Assembly: GCA_934270475.1 (NCBI GenBank)
Contig: CAKQPS010000001.1
Span: 186,001-250,000, forward strand
DNA from: an uncultured Alphaproteobacteria bacterium
Lineage (GTDB): Bacteria; Pseudomonadota; Alphaproteobacteria; RF32; CAG-239
Reading direction: 5' to 3'
DNA: 64,000 nt
Both the position numbers and the translations under genes were made by a program. Of this stretch, positions 60,771-64,000 are shown piece by piece. Under the pieces are notes generated by a model that worked only from the letters and a program-made list of their open reading frames with translations, was not told the origin of the DNA and ran no database searches. The first letter of the stretch is position 1. Each line of letters starts with the position of its first letter.

Positions 60771-60874
60771 GAGGCTCGGCTAATGGTCTACTACTTTTAA
60801 CTTTTTATGCTTGTGTACCCTTTCGTACACGGCGCAAAAAAGTTAATGCGTATTAGCCTCATTATCCGAGCCTC
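60771..60874. repeat. Long nested hairpin, possible RNA element or small inverted-repeat element
   Basis: Four paired segments nest in order: GAGGCTCGG (60771-60779) with CCGAGCCTC (60866-60874); GGCTAAT, sharing two bases with the first, with ATTAGCC (60852-60858); TTAACTTTTT (60797-60806) with AAAAAGTTAA (60837-60846); GTGTAC (60813-60818) with GTACAC (60825-60830). No T run follows, so it is not a plain terminator. A second smaller pair, ACGCATT and AATGCGT, lies at about 60885-60930. Confidence 0.6.
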
Positions 60875-60949
60875 TGCTGTTAGACGCATTGCTTGGTAAA
60901 AAGGTATAGGCGCAAAATGCGTACCAGTTTAGCCTTTATATGGTATTAT

Positions 60950-62197
60950 CTACAATGTTTCTTTCAGCCATTCGCGGATTTGCTCGTTTTCAACTTTTAG
61001 CAAAGCTTCGTTCAGATAAGCTTCAATCAAAATTTGCTTAGCGTCATCTAGAGCTATTCCACGGGTTTGCATATAAAACAGCTGTTCTTTATCCAAATCG
61101 CCGCTGGTGGCGCCGTGCGAACACTTTACGTCGTCGGCAAAAATTTCCAGCTCCGGCTTGCAGTCAACTTCGGCATTGTCGCTTAAAAGCAAAGCGCGGT
61201 GCAGCTGATAGCCCTCGGTCTGCTGAGCGTTTGGTGCGATATGAATTTGCCCTTGAAAAACTCCGCGGCTGCTGCCGTCCAGCACTCCTTTTACCAACTG
61301 ATTAGAAGTTGTGTGCGCCGCTAAATGGCGGATATTTGTCGTTATGTCGGAATGACCGTCATTATATAAGCGGTAGGCGCCGTTTACGTTGGCTTCCGCC
61401 CCTTCTTGCTGCAGCTGGATATATGATTCGCTGCGGGCTAAGCGGCATTCGCTTTGTGCACAAAAAGCATTATATTTGCCGGTTTGGCGGACAATAACGC
61501 TGTTTAAGGCAATATGCAGCGCCGCTGCGGCTTCTTTAACCCGTTTATAATGCGTCAGAACCGCCTCATTGCCGACATATATTTCATTGACGATATTGTT
61601 AAAATAAAATTCATCGTCTCCGGAAAAATCTTCCAATAAAGTCAGCTGCGCACCGCTTTCCAAAACAATCAGATTGCGCACATTTTGCCACAAATTCTGC
61701 CCATGCGAATGGTAAGCTAGCAACACGGGTTTTTCGATTATGGCATTGCGTTCCGCCACAATCATCAAGCCTTGTTCCAAATAAGCGGTATTAAGGGCGG
61801 CAAATGGAAAATTCTCGATATCAAATGATTTGTTTAGGTATTTCTGTGCTTCTTTATCATAAATAGCTTCAACCAGCGGCTTTATGATGAGCCCTTGCGG
61901 CAATTCTGCATGGTCGGCGTCCGGCTTGCCGTTGCAGAATGGAATTTTAATGGTTTCAAAAGGCAAATCGTCTGTTTCGTGGCAATGACATTCGCCGTGG
62001 CAGTCACAATGATGCGGCTCGGTGTCTATGACCAAATTTTCAAAAGCGGAATCTTTCAAATACGAATATTTCCAAGCTTCGGTTTTAGCGTTAGGCAGTC
62101 CGGCTTTTTCAAAAGCAAGCAGTCCTTTTTCCCTCAGACCGGCAAGCCACGGCATATCCTCGCCCCAAAGCTCAATATTTTGCTGTGTTAAACTCAT
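60950..62197 (-). CDS. sufD: Fe-S cluster assembly scaffold protein SufD
   Basis: SufD joins SufB and SufC in the SufBC2D scaffold for iron-sulfur cluster building. The 415-residue product has the family C-terminal part: GVFQGQIHIAPNAQQTEGYQ (in part), ALLLSDNAEVDCKPELEIFA (in part), DDVKCSHGATSGDLDKEQLF (in part) and the ARGI-like TRGIALDDA. Residues 62-73 are HHCDCHGECHCH, nine metal-ligand residues of twelve, in an N-terminal loop where SufD usually has none. It directly abuts sufC. No sufS or sufE follows in the window. Confidence 0.95.
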   Translation of the reverse strand: MSLTQQNIELWGEDMPWLAGLREKGLLAFEKAGLPNAKTEAWKYSYLKDSAFENLVIDTEPHHCDCHGECHCHETDDLPFETIKIPFCNGKPDADHAELPQGLIIKPLVEAIYDKEAQKYLNKSFDIENFPFAALNTAYLEQGLMIVAERNAIIEKPVLLAYHSHGQNLWQNVRNLIVLESGAQLTLLEDFSGDDEFYFNNIVNEIYVGNEAVLTHYKRVKEAAAALHIALNSVIVRQTGKYNAFCAQSECRLARSESYIQLQQEGAEANVNGAYRLYNDGHSDITTNIRHLAAHTTSNQLVKGVLDGSSRGVFQGQIHIAPNAQQTEGYQLHRALLLSDNAEVDCKPELEIFADDVKCSHGATSGDLDKEQLFYMQTRGIALDDAKQILIEAYLNEALLKVENEQIREWLKETL

Positions 62198-62956
62198 TTA
62201 TGCCGCCTTTATAAATTGAGTGTAGCCGTTATTTTCAATTTCTTGCGCCAAAGACATATCGCCGGAGCAGATAATGTGACCGTCGGCGTAAACATGCACA
62301 TAATCAGGCTGCAAATAGGTTAAAAGCTTAACATGGTGAGTGATGACCAAAAGGGAAGTATCATTGGTGCGCAGGTGGTTGACGCTTTCTGCCACAATTT
62401 TTATGGCGTCAACGTCAAGTCCGGAATCCGTTTCATCAAGAATAGCTAAAGCCGGTTCCAGCAAGCTCATCTGCAAAGCTTCCAAGCGCTTTTTTTCACC
62501 GCCGGAAAAGCCGACGTTCATTTCACGCTTCAGCATTTCGCCGCTGATGTTCAGTTCTTTGGCTTTGCTGCGTAATAATTTCAAAAATTCGGCGGCGTCA
62601 AGTTCGGGCAAATTCATAGCTTTGCGTTTGGCGTTTACCGCATGTTTCAAAAAGCTGCTGCAGCTGACGCCGGAAATAGCCACCGGTGCCTGCATGCTCA
62701 AAAACAAACCGAGCCAAGCGCGTTCTTCCGGTTTTAAGGCAAGCAAATCTTGTCCTTTAAATTCAGCGCTGCCGGAAGTTACTTCATAATCAGGCTTGCC
62801 GGCTAAAACGTAAGACAGAGTGGATTTACCGGCGCCGTTCGGTCCCATCAGCGCATGAACTTCGCCTTTGTTAATGGTGAGGTTCAAGCCTTTGATGATT
62901 TCTTTTTCCGGCACGCGGGCGCATAAATTTTTAACTTCTAGCAATTTTTCTGACAT
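62198..62956 (-). CDS. sufC: Fe-S cluster assembly ATPase SufC
   Basis: SufC is the ABC-type ATPase of the SufBC2D complex. The 252-residue product has Walker A LMGPNGAGKSTLSYVLAG, SMQAPVAISGVS, the signature FSGGEKKRLEALQM, Walker B LAILDETDSGLDVDAI and H-loop VITHHVKLL. The ETDSGLD form of Walker B is specific to SufC. It lies 11 bases after sufB and touches sufD. Confidence 0.97.
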   Translation of the reverse strand: MSEKLLEVKNLCARVPEKEIIKGLNLTINKGEVHALMGPNGAGKSTLSYVLAGKPDYEVTSGSAEFKGQDLLALKPEERAWLGLFLSMQAPVAISGVSCSSFLKHAVNAKRKAMNLPELDAAEFLKLLRSKAKELNISGEMLKREMNVGFSGGEKKRLEALQMSLLEPALAILDETDSGLDVDAIKIVAESVNHLRTNDTSLLVITHHVKLLTYLQPDYVHVYADGHIICSGDMSLAQEIENNGYTQFIKAA

Positions 62957-62967
62957 GATAAAATCCT

Positions 62968-64000
62968 TTATCCTACGCCTCCTTCAAGGCTGATGTTTAT
63001 AAGTTTAGCCGCCTCAATGGCAAATTCCATCGGCAGGTGCTGCATAACTTCTTTGCAAAAACCGTTCACAATGAGCCCAATGGCTTCTTCTTCGCTAATT
63101 CCGCGCTGCTGGCAGTAAAACAGCTGCTCATCGCTGATTTTTGAAGTGGTTGCCTCGTGTTCCAACACAGCAGATTTGTTGCGGTTTGTAATATACGGCA
63201 CAGTGTGGGAGCCGCAGGTGGAGCCAATCAGCAGGCTGTCGCATTGCGAATAGTTGCGGGCGTTGTCGGCGTTTTTGCTTACTGCTACTAAGCCGCGGTA
63301 AGTTTGATTAGAATAGCCGGCGGAAATGCCCTTGGATATAATTTTAGAGGTGGTGTTTTTACCGATATGAATCATTTTGGTTCCGGTGTCTGCCTGCTGG
63401 CGGTTGTTGGTAATGGCGACCGAATAAAACTCGCCGGAAGAATTATCGCCTTCCAGCACGCAGGACGGATATTTCCAAGTTACTGCCGAACCGGTTTCTA
63501 CCTGCGTCCAAGAGATTTTAGCATTGCGTCCGCGGCAGGCTGCCCGTTTGGTTACAAAGTTATAAACGCCGCCTTTGCCGTCTTTATCCCCCGGATACCA
63601 GTTCTGTACGGTGGAATATTTGACTTCGGCGTTGTTCAAAACCACAATTTCCACAATTGCGGCATGGAGCTGGTTTTCATCGCGCTGCGGAGCGGTGCAG
63701 CCTTCCAAATAGGAAACATAGCTGTCGTCTTCGGCAATTATCAGCGTGCGTTCAAACTGACCAGTGTTTTTAGCGTTTATGCGGAAATAGGTGGAAAGTT
63801 CCATCGGGCAGGTTACGCCTTTAGGAATATAAACAAACGAACCATCGGTAAACACTGCCGAATTTAAGCAGGCAAAAAAGTTATCGGTATACGGCACAAC
63901 CGAGCCTAGATATTTTTGCACTAAATCGGGGTGTTCTTTCACCGCTTCGGAAATGGAACAGAATATAATGCCTTTTTCTGCCAAGCGCGCGCGGTAGGTG
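62968..64000 (-). CDS. sufB: Fe-S cluster assembly protein SufB, N-terminus cut by window edge
   Basis: SufB is the main cluster-carrying subunit of SufBC2D. The visible 344 codons stay open to the right edge. They show [20 protein letters not shown] (in part), [20 protein letters not shown] (in part), [20 protein letters not shown] (in part), [20 protein letters not shown] (in part) and [20 protein letters not shown] (in part). The family has about 480 residues, so some 130 are missing beyond 64000. The TTG at 63984 is not a real start, since the frame continues upstream with family-like residues (YRARL). Confidence 0.97.
   Translation of the reverse strand, partial: TYRARLAEKGIIFCSISEAVKEHPDLVQKYLGSVVPYTDNFFACLNSAVFTDGSFVYIPKGVTCPMELSTYFRINAKNTGQFERTLIIAEDDSYVSYLEGCTAPQRDENQLHAAIVEIVVLNNAEVKYSTVQNWYPGDKDGKGGVYNFVTKRAACRGRNAKISWTQVETGSAVTWKYPSCVLEGDNSSGEFYSVAITNNRQQADTGTKMIHIGKNTTSKIISKGISAGYSNQTYRGLVAVSKNADNARNYSQCDSLLIGSTCGSHTVPYITNRNKSAVLEHEATTSKISDEQLFYCQQRGISEEEAIGLIVNGFCKEVMQHLPMEFAIEAAKLINISLEGGVG

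Overview
The window is chromosomal DNA of a fairly AT-rich alphaproteobacterium. Evidence for the class: a TrcR-type (DUF1013) regulator, DUF2155 and RHH_4 proteins, a mitofilin/Mic60-like protein beside tsaD, a DksA with a reduced zinc finger, an L31 without the CxxC pair, and a 6S RNA candidate after zapA. The style (many small membrane proteins, several pilin-like genes starting with the same GRSMIEMLG block) recalls uncultured gut Alphaproteobacteria; that last placement is from memory and is inference. No phage, insertion sequence or CRISPR array was seen.

Layout. 1-10 kb: YbjN-domain fragment, lgt, a membrane protein with a degenerate GGDEF-like domain, queA, a large unknown protein of 862 residues, a metallophosphoesterase, a histidine phosphatase, a flavodoxin-like oxidoreductase and tRNA-Thr(CGT). 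10-18 kb: GtrA-like protein, small unknowns, a possible peptidoglycan-recycling pair (Mur ligase plus S66 peptidase), a TetR gene with a membrane HExxH protein, and two MlaD-like genes with a DUF2155 gene. 18-25 kb: an ABC exporter trio (ATPase, permease fused to a GldG-like domain, DUF4340) and gyrB. 25-30 kb: pilin locus A, a lipoprotein, a truncated MFS gene, two tRNA-Val genes, the probable major pilin, an XRE regulator and trmB. 31-40.6 kb: 21 ribosomal protein genes from rpsJ to rplO, ending without secY. 40.7-49 kb: pilin locus B, a SulP transporter, a secreted protein, trcR, rpmE, a degenerate IMPase-like gene, efp, a coiled-coil gene, zapA and the 6S candidate. 49-59 kb: an ADP-dependent sugar kinase, the Mic60-like gene, tsaD-nth, and an eight-gene minus-strand run dksA-maf-rng-yacG-mlaE-mlaF-mlaD-pqiC. 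59-64 kb: a fourth pilin-like gene, an outer-membrane barrel, a long nested hairpin, and sufD-sufC-sufB (sufB cut by the right edge).

The most notable signal is a pair of paralogous pilin loci, A at about 25.2-26.2 kb and B at about 40.7-41.7 kb. Each has a promoter-like element, a strong ribosome binding site and an ATG, then after eight codons an identical (CT)8 tract, then roughly 70-80 codons with no stop that run straight into the pilin sequence. The ATG is one dinucleotide out of frame with the pilin; nine (or six) repeat units would join them. Both loci therefore look like slipped-strand phase-variation switches caught out of frame. A second possible route is a GTG start overlapping a 19-residue upstream ORF.
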